Assembly: GCF_000014865.1 (NCBI RefSeq)
Contig: NC_008576.1
Location: 1,827,501 to 1,891,500, forward strand
DNA from: Magnetococcus marinus MC-1
GTDB taxonomy: Bacteria > Pseudomonadota > Magnetococcia > Magnetococcales > Magnetococcaceae
Length of the DNA stretch: 64,000 nt
Direction of reading: 5' to 3'
This document shows positions 48,901 to 56,524 of this stretch, piece by piece. Below the pieces are notes generated by a model, which saw nothing but the letters and a program-made list of their open reading frames with translations, made no database searches and had not been told where the DNA came from. Every line of letters begins with the position of its first letter. Positions within the stretch are counted from its first letter, which is position 1. The position numbers were made by a program, and so were the translations under genes.

Positions 48901-50682
48901 ATGGGTCTTAAAGTCACCAAGGTTCTATTAATTACGGACACACCCATGATTAACAAAATGATCATGGGTGCGCTAGCAGATGGCGAACGTTTTGCGGTTG
49001 AGGAACTCACATCGGATAGTGAGGGTTTTTTTGAGCAAATCATTGAGACGGCTCCAGACTTGGTGTTTCTGCGAACAGAACTCAAAAGTGCCAATGGCAT
49101 CCAGGTTTGCGAAGCGATCAAACGTCACAAGATGCTAGGTAAACGGACCAAAGTGGTTTTTCTCTCCGGCAATCCTCAAATTCGTGAACAGGCGATCCAG
49201 CATAGAGCGGATCAATTTTTGACCTTACCGTTCCAAAAAGAGGATGTGCATAAGCTGATGGATCTGCTGGTGCCCCCTATACCCACTGTGCTTTATGTGG
49301 AGGATAGCGACCTTTTCCATAGGGTGGTGGTACCGGCTCTGCGTGAAGAAGGGTTCCATGTGGTGGAGGCGTGGGATGGACGTGAGGCGCTCACGCTGGT
49401 GGATACCGCAGATGTGGATATCATTGTCACCGATGTGGAGATGCCGGTGATGGATGGTTTGACGCTGTGTCACAATGTGCGTTCAACCATGGTTAAAGAT
49501 ATTCCGATCTTGTTGCTAACCTCGCAAACCTCAGAGGAGGCTGTGGCTAAGGGGTTTGATGCAGGTGCAGACGACTATTTGGCTAAACCGGTGGTGGTGC
49601 CAGAGTTGGTGTCGCGCATTCGTCGTCTGCTGAGCTCCAATGCTGAGGCTGAGCGCCCCGAGCGCATTTTGGTGGTGGATGATTCTGAGCTTATTCGGAC
49701 CACCCTGCGCAATGCTTTGACCGCCCAGGGTTTTCGCGTGGATGAGGCGAAAGATGGCTTGCAGGGTTTGGGCATGTCCATGAAAACGCACTATAACTTG
49801 GTTATTTCTGACTACGAAATGCCAAACCTAGACGGGTTGGAAATGTGCGTGCGCATTCGCGCGAGTGAGAATAAACAACGCGCCAATGTACCCATTATTT
49901 TTGTGACTACCCGCGACTCTAAAGCGGATATGGTGAAAATGCGTTCCATTGGCATCCATGCCTTTATCTCTAAGCCTTTTGTGGGAGATCGGGTGGTGGC
50001 GGAGGTAGAGCGGGTGTTGGCGGATCGTCGTTTGGATCAACAGCGTGCCTCGTTTAGAAACTATTTAAGCCACCTTTCGCAGCATAAAATTGTTGATTTG
50101 TACGATGATCAGGGCGGGGTTTCGGACGACCAGTTTCGTACCATGCTGTTTATGAACATTGTCGGCTTTGGCAAAATTTGTCGTAGTTTAGACGCCAAGC
50201 AGTTGGTGACCTTTTTGAACCGCTACTTTGATATGGCCTGTGAGATCATGGTGCGATACCACGCAACCGTGGATAAATTGATTAACGATGGTTTATATGT
50301 CTCCTTTGACCGGCAGGATGATGGCGCTCACCGTGCCGTAGCGGCAGCCTGTCGGTTGGTTGAGAGCCTGCCTAAAATTCATGGGGAGACCGGCCAGAGC
50401 TTTAAGGTACGTATTGGGATCAATGCTGGGCGTATTGTACTGGGTAATATCGGTAGTCACTATCGGGACCGTAATTTCACGGTGATTGGTGACAATGTGG
50501 AGTTGGCCCACCAAGCGGCCCGCTCCGACCAGCAGGGTAATTTGGTTGTGATAACCGACTCTGTACGCAAGCTCTTGGAAGACAAGTTAGAGGTGCGTGA
50601 GCATGCGGTATTGGAAAGTGCTGGAGAAACTTCTGTACCGTTGTTTAGTGTGGTTAAGTTAAAAGAGCCCTACAGCCTGTAA
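48901..50682 (+). CDS. Multi-receiver protein with degenerate class III nucleotide cyclase domain
   Basis: 593 residues. REC1 (1-125) lacks the phospho-acceptor Asp (VFLRTEL) and is a pseudo-receiver. REC2 (130-245) has D178 (VTDVEMPVMDG) and LAKP. REC3 (255-375) has D304 (ISDYEMPNLDG) and SKPF. Residues 410-593 fold as a class III cyclase, but the first metal Asp is N419 (FMNIVGF instead of FxDIxGF), and the transition-state Asn and Arg of VNLAxR are E534 and Q538; D463 and K459 remain. Loss of cyclase activity is likely. It probably acts as a phospho-controlled scaffold. The gene starts after GGGGGGAGC and is followed by a terminator. Confidence 0.9.
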   Translation: MGLKVTKVLLITDTPMINKMIMGALADGERFAVEELTSDSEGFFEQIIETAPDLVFLRTELKSANGIQVCEAIKRHKMLGKRTKVVFLSGNPQIREQAIQHRADQFLTLPFQKEDVHKLMDLLVPPIPTVLYVEDSDLFHRVVVPALREEGFHVVEAWDGREALTLVDTADVDIIVTDVEMPVMDGLTLCHNVRSTMVKDIPILLLTSQTSEEAVAKGFDAGADDYLAKPVVVPELVSRIRRLLSSNAEAERPERILVVDDSELIRTTLRNALTAQGFRVDEAKDGLQGLGMSMKTHYNLVISDYEMPNLDGLEMCVRIRASENKQRANVPIIFVTTRDSKADMVKMRSIGIHAFISKPFVGDRVVAEVERVLADRRLDQQRASFRNYLSHLSQHKIVDLYDDQGGVSDDQFRTMLFMNIVGFGKICRSLDAKQLVTFLNRYFDMACEIMVRYHATVDKLINDGLYVSFDRQDDGAHRAVAAACRLVESLPKIHGETGQSFKVRIGINAGRIVLGNIGSHYRDRNFTVIGDNVELAHQAARSDQQGNLVVITDSVRKLLEDKLEVREHAVLESAGETSVPLFSVVKLKEPYSL

Positions 50683-50707
50683 GCGCATTTCATCGCCGGT
50701 TCTTGGA

Positions 50708-50734
50708 AAAGGGCGCTGCCATGCAGCGCCCTTT
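50708..50734 (+). terminator. Intrinsic terminator after the multi-receiver gene
   Basis: AAAGGGCGCTGC and GCAGCGCCCTTT, perfect 12-base arms around CAT. Confidence 0.88.
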
Positions 50735-50790
50735 CTGCTAGGATGGGGCAAGCTTAGTGGCCGCAAGATGGGTAAGAGGAACCGTAGGTA

Positions 50791-51378
50791 ATGCAGCAAG
50801 AGCGTTGGATGGAACAGTGGCAGCAGCAGGTCAAGCCGCCCATGGTGGATCGTTGTCCACTGGGTTGGCGAGAGCATTTATGGGTTGTTTTTGCAGATGT
50901 TTGCCATACCCTTAAGCTAACAGAGCTGGAGTCAGCAGCCTATCTGGAGCATATGATCCTCGCGATAAATGAGTGGTGTGGCCCCTATCCCGATCCCTCA
51001 TTGTTGCCATGGGTGGTTGGTGTTCAGCGCTACCGTCCAGCCATCTATCGCCATTTTTCGCAGCAAAGGCCCGACCAGTTGCCCCTGGATTGGTCGATTA
51101 ATGGAGAAACCTTTGGCCTAACCCAGGCGATTTACGCTGCCTTGTCCGGTGATGCGAACCCCATGCGTATGCGTGAGCGCATGTGGGAGGCCGAAGAGCT
51201 CATCGAGCACTATTATGAAACCCATGGGGGGCGTTGTATTGGTCCGTTTGATGGGCGTAGTACCGAAGAGATTTACCAGATGTGTGGCCATATTGAGGAT
51301 ATGTTGCATTGTTTGAATGGACTGCTCCAGCGTCACCCGCTTGTGGTGGCTGGGGGCGTGACTGAGCCCATTGGGTAA
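50791..51378 (+). CDS. Hypothetical protein, unknown family
   Basis: 195 residues that I do not recognise. Trp- and His-rich, mostly helical by composition (WMEQWQQQVKPPMVDRCPLGWREHLW; MWEAEELIEHYYE; ICGHIEDMLHCLNGLLQ-like end), with five Cys, no signal peptide and no membrane segment. AGAGGAAC precedes ATG 50791, codon use matches its neighbours, and there are no competing long frames, so it is likely real. Its place between the multi-receiver protein and the PilZ-CheX protein suggests a signalling context but no function can be given. Confidence 0.7.
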   Translation: MQQERWMEQWQQQVKPPMVDRCPLGWREHLWVVFADVCHTLKLTELESAAYLEHMILAINEWCGPYPDPSLLPWVVGVQRYRPAIYRHFSQQRPDQLPLDWSINGETFGLTQAIYAALSGDANPMRMRERMWEAEELIEHYYETHGGRCIGPFDGRSTEEIYQMCGHIEDMLHCLNGLLQRHPLVVAGGVTEPIG

Positions 51379-51933
51379 CGTTAGTGTGGCACATGGCAAA
51401 GGGTAGGGGTTAAAAGGTGCAGGGGGGAGCTGCTGGCTGTTGAGCGGCTGGGTGGAACTGAGCCTCCTGTTCCCAGCGTGGGGATTAAACCGCTGCCCAC
51501 CAGTAGGCTGGGCTCTCTTGCGCACGGGTGGGTTAAAGGAGGTAACGGATCATTTTTTGGAGCGCTAGGCACGCGGTTTATTCAAGCGAGAAAAATACAC
51601 AAGTTGTCAAGAATGAGGTTTAAAAGAAAGATATTATTTTAAATTTCGTAAGGCGTGCTTTTCAAGACACCCATACGTTGCAGGTGTAGGGTGGTGGATA
51701 CGCGCTTTATTCGTGGAAAAAATTGGGGCGATGTGGGTCGTGGACAAAATCTTCGTGGATGGAGATATAAAAGGGTTTTTGTTGAGGGGAAAACTGGTTA
51801 AGCTTGTATTGATCCCTATTACGCGCGGACCCCTTGAACCACAAAATGGTGGGGAGGTGTGGGGCTATTTGCTGTCTGTAAGATGCAGGCTAGAATGAAA
51901 TGAGCACAACTAAGTAGAAAAAGGTAAGGTTAA
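51379..51933. other. Intergenic stretch before the PilZ-CheX gene
   Basis: 555 bases with no supported gene; A+T-rich around 51580-51660. Probably contains the promoter of the following gene. Confidence 0.4.
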
Positions 51934-52836
51934 ATGGAGAATGCCCCTGTCGTAGAGAGTACCAGTAATGTGCGTTCCACAACGCGGCTGGATATTGCTG
52001 TACCTGCGGTATTGATGTTGGGTAGTCTTCATCAAATGCAAGGGGTTACCAAAAATATCAGTTTTTCCAGCGTTCACATTGAGTATCGGCAAAGCTTGGC
52101 TGCGCACCACTTGGGTGAAGCGTGTCAAGTTCAACTGCAACTGCCCACGGATGATGGTGAGGCTTGGGTCGAGTTAGAGGGGCGCATTACCCGTCAGGAT
52201 GAATTTGGATTAGGGGTGCAGTTTACCCATACGGATACATCAAATTATCGTAAATTTAAGTGTTTTCTTTCAAAACACGCGGAAAACCCCAACCAACTTA
52301 TTCAGGAAATGGTACGCCATCCTGAGCTCTCCATGAATGTTGTGCACATTGGATTTATGAAAGAGGAGCTTTCTGGTTTTATTACCGATGCGGTGAACGA
52401 AATTTTCATCGCCTTTTTGGCCCAGGATGTCCATAAGGGCCCAACGGTGATCAAACAGGATTTTGAAGATTATGTGCCGCCAGAAGCCGAGGCCACGGCA
52501 GTGGTTAACTTTAATGGTGCTTTGACGGGTGGCATCCATCTATCAGCCCCCATGCATGTGGTTATTGCACTGGCGAATAGCTTTAGCGGGGAAGAGGCCA
52601 ACAGCTTTACTGACCCTATGGTGGTCGATGCCTTTGGGGAAATGGCAAACTTAATTACGGGTGGCGTGCAAACCCGTCTATCTGGAGAGTTTGAAAATAT
52701 TCAATTAACGCCACCGACGGTCGTGTATGGAAAACAGTATGGTATTGTCTATCAACGTGACTTAAACAGCGTTAAACAATATTTTCTAGCCCCGTTTGGA
52801 CCCTTTTTTGTGGAGTGTTTTTTCGCTTCTCAATGA
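51934..52836 (+). CDS. PilZ-CheX fusion protein
   Basis: 300 residues. PilZ domain (12-112): R14xxxR18 is the c-di-GMP-binding arginine motif; the second motif reads NISFSS (41-46) instead of (D/N)xSxxG, so the last Gly is Ser and binding may be weaker. Residues about 130-300 form a CheX/CheC-type domain with D232-x3-E236-x2-N239 followed by Pro 260, the phosphatase signature that removes phosphate from CheY-like receivers. The combination predicts a receiver phosphatase controlled by c-di-GMP (inference). The preceding AAAGGTAAGG segment is a fair ribosome-binding site. The REC2/REC3 protein upstream is a possible substrate. Confidence 0.88.
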   Translation: MENAPVVESTSNVRSTTRLDIAVPAVLMLGSLHQMQGVTKNISFSSVHIEYRQSLAAHHLGEACQVQLQLPTDDGEAWVELEGRITRQDEFGLGVQFTHTDTSNYRKFKCFLSKHAENPNQLIQEMVRHPELSMNVVHIGFMKEELSGFITDAVNEIFIAFLAQDVHKGPTVIKQDFEDYVPPEAEATAVVNFNGALTGGIHLSAPMHVVIALANSFSGEEANSFTDPMVVDAFGEMANLITGGVQTRLSGEFENIQLTPPTVVYGKQYGIVYQRDLNSVKQYFLAPFGPFFVECFFASQ

Positions 52837-52847
52837 GACGGCGATGC

Positions 52848-52861
52848 TTGACTTATGTCAA
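52848..52861. promoter_or_regulatory. Perfect Crp/Fnr-superfamily-type palindrome
   Basis: TTGACTTATGTCAA: TTGAC-N4-GTCAA, a perfect inverted repeat with the arm length and spacing of Fnr/Dnr/FixK-type sites. It lies 143 bases before the Crp/Fnr gene at 53005 and just after the PilZ-CheX stop codon, so autoregulation is a fair guess. Confidence 0.6.
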
Positions 52862-53004
52862 TGACGTTGCCATCGACTCTCTTCACCATGCCCCTTAAAC
52901 TGCTTGGCCCCTTAAACCCTTGGGTTGTTGTACGTGCGATGTGTCGCCAAAGGGACGACACGTTGTGTGTGGTCACGGTTGAATACTAAAAATAGGGGGT
53001 GGTT

Positions 53005-53724
53005 ATGCAAGCGTGGCGGCAGCAGGTTTTTCAAGATCCGGTTTTTTCGCAAAGCCCCCTTTTTACGGCGCTGACTTTACCGCAACGGTCGTTTCTTGAA
53101 CCAACGGTGGAGCGCTTAAAGCTGAATAAAAAAGAGGTGCTGTTCCATGAAGGGCAACCCGCGAGCCATTTTTTTATTGTGCGCAAGGGTTTGATCAAAC
53201 TTTTGCGCCTTTCTCAAAATGGCCGTGAAAAGGTGCTTGAGATTATTCGCCCAGGGGACTATATCGCTTTGCCGCTGATGTTTTTAAACCACCCCAGCTA
53301 CCCTGTCACCGCAGAAGCCCTGCAAACCAGCGAGATCTACCAACTGCCCAATGCCCCTTTTATGGAGATGTTGTACCAATCTCAGGAGACCTGCTTTCGT
53401 ATCATGGCCGCGCTCTCAATGCGGATGCACGTGTTGGTGGCAGAGATTGAAAGTTTAAGCCTGAAAAATGCGCCACAGCGATTTATTGATTATCTGTTGG
53501 AGCGTTTAGATGAGGATATGCTGGTACGCAATCAAGGTGTGGTATCGCTGGGTATGCCTAAGCACGTGCTGGCTTCTAAACTCTCTATTAAGCCTGAGTC
53601 TCTCTCACGCCTAATGCGGCGTTTGAGTGATGATGGGTTAATCCTCGTGCAGCACACCGATATCCACATTCTTGATTGCCGCACCTTGCGTGATGCCAGC
53701 TATAGCTTAGGTGATACGCACTAA
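53005..53724 (+). CDS. Crp/Fnr-family transcriptional regulator
   Basis: 239 residues. Cyclic-nucleotide-binding-type beta roll (20-135; FHEGQPASHFFIVRKGLIKLL, EIIRPGDYIALP), long dimerisation helix and HTH_Crp (about 165-230). The recognition helix PESLSRLMRRLSDDGLI keeps E-xx-S-R as in Fnr, which reads TTGAT-like half-sites. There are no N-terminal Cys cluster ligands, so it is not an oxygen-sensing Fnr; it resembles Dnr/NnrR-like members whose ligand is heme, NO or unknown. ATG 53005 follows AGGGGG at 7 bases; a GTG six bases earlier would lie too close to it. Confidence 0.92.
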   Translation: MQAWRQQVFQDPVFSQSPLFTALTLPQRSFLEPTVERLKLNKKEVLFHEGQPASHFFIVRKGLIKLLRLSQNGREKVLEIIRPGDYIALPLMFLNHPSYPVTAEALQTSEIYQLPNAPFMEMLYQSQETCFRIMAALSMRMHVLVAEIESLSLKNAPQRFIDYLLERLDEDMLVRNQGVVSLGMPKHVLASKLSIKPESLSRLMRRLSDDGLILVQHTDIHILDCRTLRDASYSLGDTH

Positions 53725-53897
53725 TCTTGTGTTTTCGCTGTTTTTCTTCCAGAAAATTGGACTTTGTGCACCAGCATCTCTGGCGCTCATCCTAGATGTG
53801 CGCCACAATGGTCGCTTTGGTGTGTGGATGGGTTTCTTGACCGTAGGGCGAGCCCGCAAGCGGGCGCTTGCGTTTTGGTTTTTGTCTGCCATGGGGT

Positions 53898-53951
53898 AAA
53901 AAAAAGGTAGGCCGGGCGAAAGTAAAAGGTGGCAAGCCTGCCCGGCCTACC
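53898..53951 (-). terminator. Intrinsic terminator on the minus strand
   Basis: GGTAGGCCGGGC and GCCCGGCCTACC, perfect 12-base arms (53940-53951 and 53906-53917) with a 22-base loop, followed on the minus strand by eight T. Confidence 0.85.
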
Positions 53952-54110
53952 CGAAAGTAGGTACCTCGGTCGGGAGCAACTCCAAGGTACCGTCCTCCGG
54001 CTCAACCAGTCTGGCAGGACCGGTTCGTCACGGGAGCCGAAGGAATCCGTGAACACTCCACTCGTTGGCCAATTTCTCGTGGCTGAAGAGAGGGGTGATA
54101 ATCTCGTCGT
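53898..54110 (-). ncRNA. Candidate structured small RNA (minus strand)
   Basis: On the minus strand a row of hairpins (about 54055-54020, 54024-54003 and GGTACC-closed 53990-53959) runs into a classic terminator with eight T. No minus-strand gene lies upstream for at least 2 kb: the right neighbour is a + strand gene, so this terminator must end its own transcript. A weak promoter, TTGCTT then TAACAC with 17 bases between (about 54137-54109), would place the 5' end near 54105. It does not match 6S, tmRNA, RNase P, SRP RNA or a riboswitch that I know. The 5' end is a guess. Confidence 0.45.
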
Positions 54111-54169
54111 GTTACTGAGACGCTGTACTAAAAGCAACAGCTGGGCCATAAATGTAAAAGATTGAAAAA

Positions 54170-56410
54170 ATGGAAAAATATACCCGTAAGATGGTTTTTT
54201 TGCGCTGGCGATTAGCCCTTTGTCAAAACGGTGACAAAAGGCTGATTGCGTTGGGCTTGGTGCGTGCAGGGGTGGGGCTGGTGTTTTCCCTGCTGGTGCT
54301 GTTGCCCCATGGCTTGAATGCGGCCCCTTTGGTTGATTTGGGTGACGCGCAACTGTTGGCAGGTAAACATGCTGGTTCAGGTAAAACTGGTCCTGTCCCG
54401 CAGTATGAGCAAGCATTGCAGGGTACCCCCCAGCAACGGGCAGCGGCCTTGATGCGGTTGGGACATCTTAGTTGGATTGCGGATGGTGACGGGGGTCATG
54501 TTGAAAAAGCGATTGACTATTGGCAGCAGGCGTACGCTCTGGGGCGTTGGGATGCGGCCTATTTAATCGGTAAACATTTTCAACATCTACCCAACCAAAA
54601 AGGTGCAAACATACCGCTGGCACGCCTGTGGTATCAACGGGCCGCGCTGGGGGGGCATGGCTTGGCGATGTATGGTTTATGGCAGTTGGACAGGGATCAG
54701 CACGGAGGGATGGGGGCAGAAGCCAAACAGTGGTTAATTCGTAGTGGTGAGGCTGGAGAGCCGTTGGCCATCAGCCGTCTGGCTGCCATGGCCAAAATGT
54801 CGTTTGATGGCAAGATGGGGGGCAAGCGTGCTGTGGAGTGGTTGAATGTGGGCTCCGCCTTGGGGGATCCCTTGGCACGCATGGCGCTGGTTGCCGAACC
54901 CACCACTACCGGTGTTCCTGATCAAGCGCAACTTGCCGCCTGGGCCGATGAAGCCGTCCGTTTGGGTGAGTGGCAGGCCCAGGAATTACGTGCCAAATTA
55001 TTGGAAAAACGGACCACCGCCACATCGCCGATGGTAAGTGCCCCGCAAATAACCCAAGCGCCGAGATCGGCTGGTCAACCCCAGGTTGAACAGAAACAGG
55101 TCATCCACGCAGCGCCTAAGCCGGTGCCAGATGCTGAGCAAAAAGAGCTTGAAAAAGCACAATTAAACCTAGAGCATGAGGAAAAACAAAAGGTTCGTTC
55201 AGACGCCGCTTCGGTCTCTACACCGCCAAGTGGCGTTGCCGTGCAGGATTCATCTTCCCCCCAAACTGTGGATGAGGTCCAACTGGATGCAAAGGCAGGT
55301 TTTGGCTCCAGCACGGCGGAGCGCTTGGAGCCAGCCGAGCCCATGGAGGACCGTAGCGCCGTGCTGGTGGCCCAGCAACCCCCGGCACAGGATGAAACGA
55401 CCACAACCGCTCGGCCAGAGCCGGAAGCTCGTCATGCCTATCCGTCGAGGGCTGTACCCGAGCCTTCACCGAAATCCCAGCTAAAGAGAGCCGCAGAGCA
55501 GAGTGCTCCGCTTGAGCAAGCCCCAGGGCGCGAAGCTGTGCCAATGGCGCATGTCAAAGAGGATATCGCTAAAAGTGTCGTGGCCCCACTGCAACGGCCT
55601 GCCGCGAAGGGTAGCGTAGATGAGAAGCGTGGGATCTTGCCTGCAAACCAGCTGGGTGGGGAGGGCGCGCCGACGCCAACAGAGCGACAGCCGAAAACCG
55701 TGGATGGTAAGCGCTATGACACGCTTACTTGGCCCCAATTGATGCGATTAGCGCGGCGGGGAGATGCGGAGGCCCAGTATCGTATGGGTCAGTCTTTGCG
55801 CGACGAAACCGCATTGGGAAATGGTTTGGACGACGGTTTTAAGTGGCTTAAAAAGGCCGCTGATCAGGGGCACGTGCAAGCGCAGAATAGTCTGGGTTAT
55901 ATGTATTCGCAGGGGATTGGCACGCGGGTTGATTTTTTAAAGGCACTCAAGTGGTATGGTGAGGCTGCGAAACACGGGGATGCCTTGGCCCAGTTTAATG
56001 TGGGACATATGCACTATCGTGGCAAAGGGGTGCAGGCTAATCCAGGTAGCGCCTATGGTTGGTATGTGCGTTCGGCCAAACAGGGGTTTGCTCCGGCACA
56101 AACAGCGGTTGGCTATCTGCTGGAAAATGGCTTGGGGGTGGATAAAAATTTGGCCGAGGCCCTCAACTGGTATACTCAGGCGGCGCGTCAGAACTATGGT
56201 GCGGCGCATAATGCCATTGGGCGGTTTTTGCTTGGTCATAGTGATGGTGGGGGTGATACTCAACGACGCGCCATTATGCACTTTCGGCTAGGGGCATGGG
56301 CTGGGGATGAGATATCGCGGATCAATTATGAGTCATCCACAAAAGCCATGAATGCAACGCAGCAAGCACGAATTGACGCATTGGCTAAAACATGGTTAGA
56401 ACAACCGTGA
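54170..56410 (+). CDS. Exported Sel1-repeat protein with long disordered linker
   Basis: 746 residues. N-terminal basic region and a hydrophobic segment ending near ...LNAAPL (about 28-50) suggest a signal peptide or anchor. Residues 75-285 carry irregular Sel1-like repeats (AAALMRLGHLSWIADG; ARLWYQRAALGGHGLAMYGL). Residues 290-520 are Pro/Glu/Gln/Ala-rich and probably disordered. Residues 525-715 have four or five regular Sel1 repeats (GDAEAQYRMGQSL, HVQAQNSLGYMYSQGIGT, DALAQFNVGHMHYRGKGVQ). Sel1 repeats mediate protein contacts. Ribosome-binding site is weak. It is followed about 115 bases later by a larger relative. Confidence 0.85.
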   Translation: MEKYTRKMVFLRWRLALCQNGDKRLIALGLVRAGVGLVFSLLVLLPHGLNAAPLVDLGDAQLLAGKHAGSGKTGPVPQYEQALQGTPQQRAAALMRLGHLSWIADGDGGHVEKAIDYWQQAYALGRWDAAYLIGKHFQHLPNQKGANIPLARLWYQRAALGGHGLAMYGLWQLDRDQHGGMGAEAKQWLIRSGEAGEPLAISRLAAMAKMSFDGKMGGKRAVEWLNVGSALGDPLARMALVAEPTTTGVPDQAQLAAWADEAVRLGEWQAQELRAKLLEKRTTATSPMVSAPQITQAPRSAGQPQVEQKQVIHAAPKPVPDAEQKELEKAQLNLEHEEKQKVRSDAASVSTPPSGVAVQDSSSPQTVDEVQLDAKAGFGSSTAERLEPAEPMEDRSAVLVAQQPPAQDETTTTARPEPEARHAYPSRAVPEPSPKSQLKRAAEQSAPLEQAPGREAVPMAHVKEDIAKSVVAPLQRPAAKGSVDEKRGILPANQLGGEGAPTPTERQPKTVDGKRYDTLTWPQLMRLARRGDAEAQYRMGQSLRDETALGNGLDDGFKWLKKAADQGHVQAQNSLGYMYSQGIGTRVDFLKALKWYGEAAKHGDALAQFNVGHMHYRGKGVQANPGSAYGWYVRSAKQGFAPAQTAVGYLLENGLGVDKNLAEALNWYTQAARQNYGAAHNAIGRFLLGHSDGGGDTQRRAIMHFRLGAWAGDEISRINYESSTKAMNATQQARIDALAKTWLEQP

Positions 56411-56524
56411 TAGATTTTGCAATAAGGCCCTTTTACAATGGGTTGTAAGGCCGTTAGTATGGCCCTTTGAGGGAGCAATCTGTGTGAGCGTCACCTTGGC
56501 TTGGAATGCAAGGGCGGGCAGGCA

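Noticed and set aside
53898-54060. c-di-GMP-I (GEMM) riboswitch on the + strand before the Sel1 gene
   Set aside because: A few words (GCAAGCC, CGGCC, GTAGGTA) look similar, but the paired left half and the conserved order are missing, and the dominant stem is the minus-strand terminator.
53929-54165. 78-codon + strand frame across the candidate RNA
   Set aside because: Its composition follows the hairpins, and no ribosome-binding site is present.
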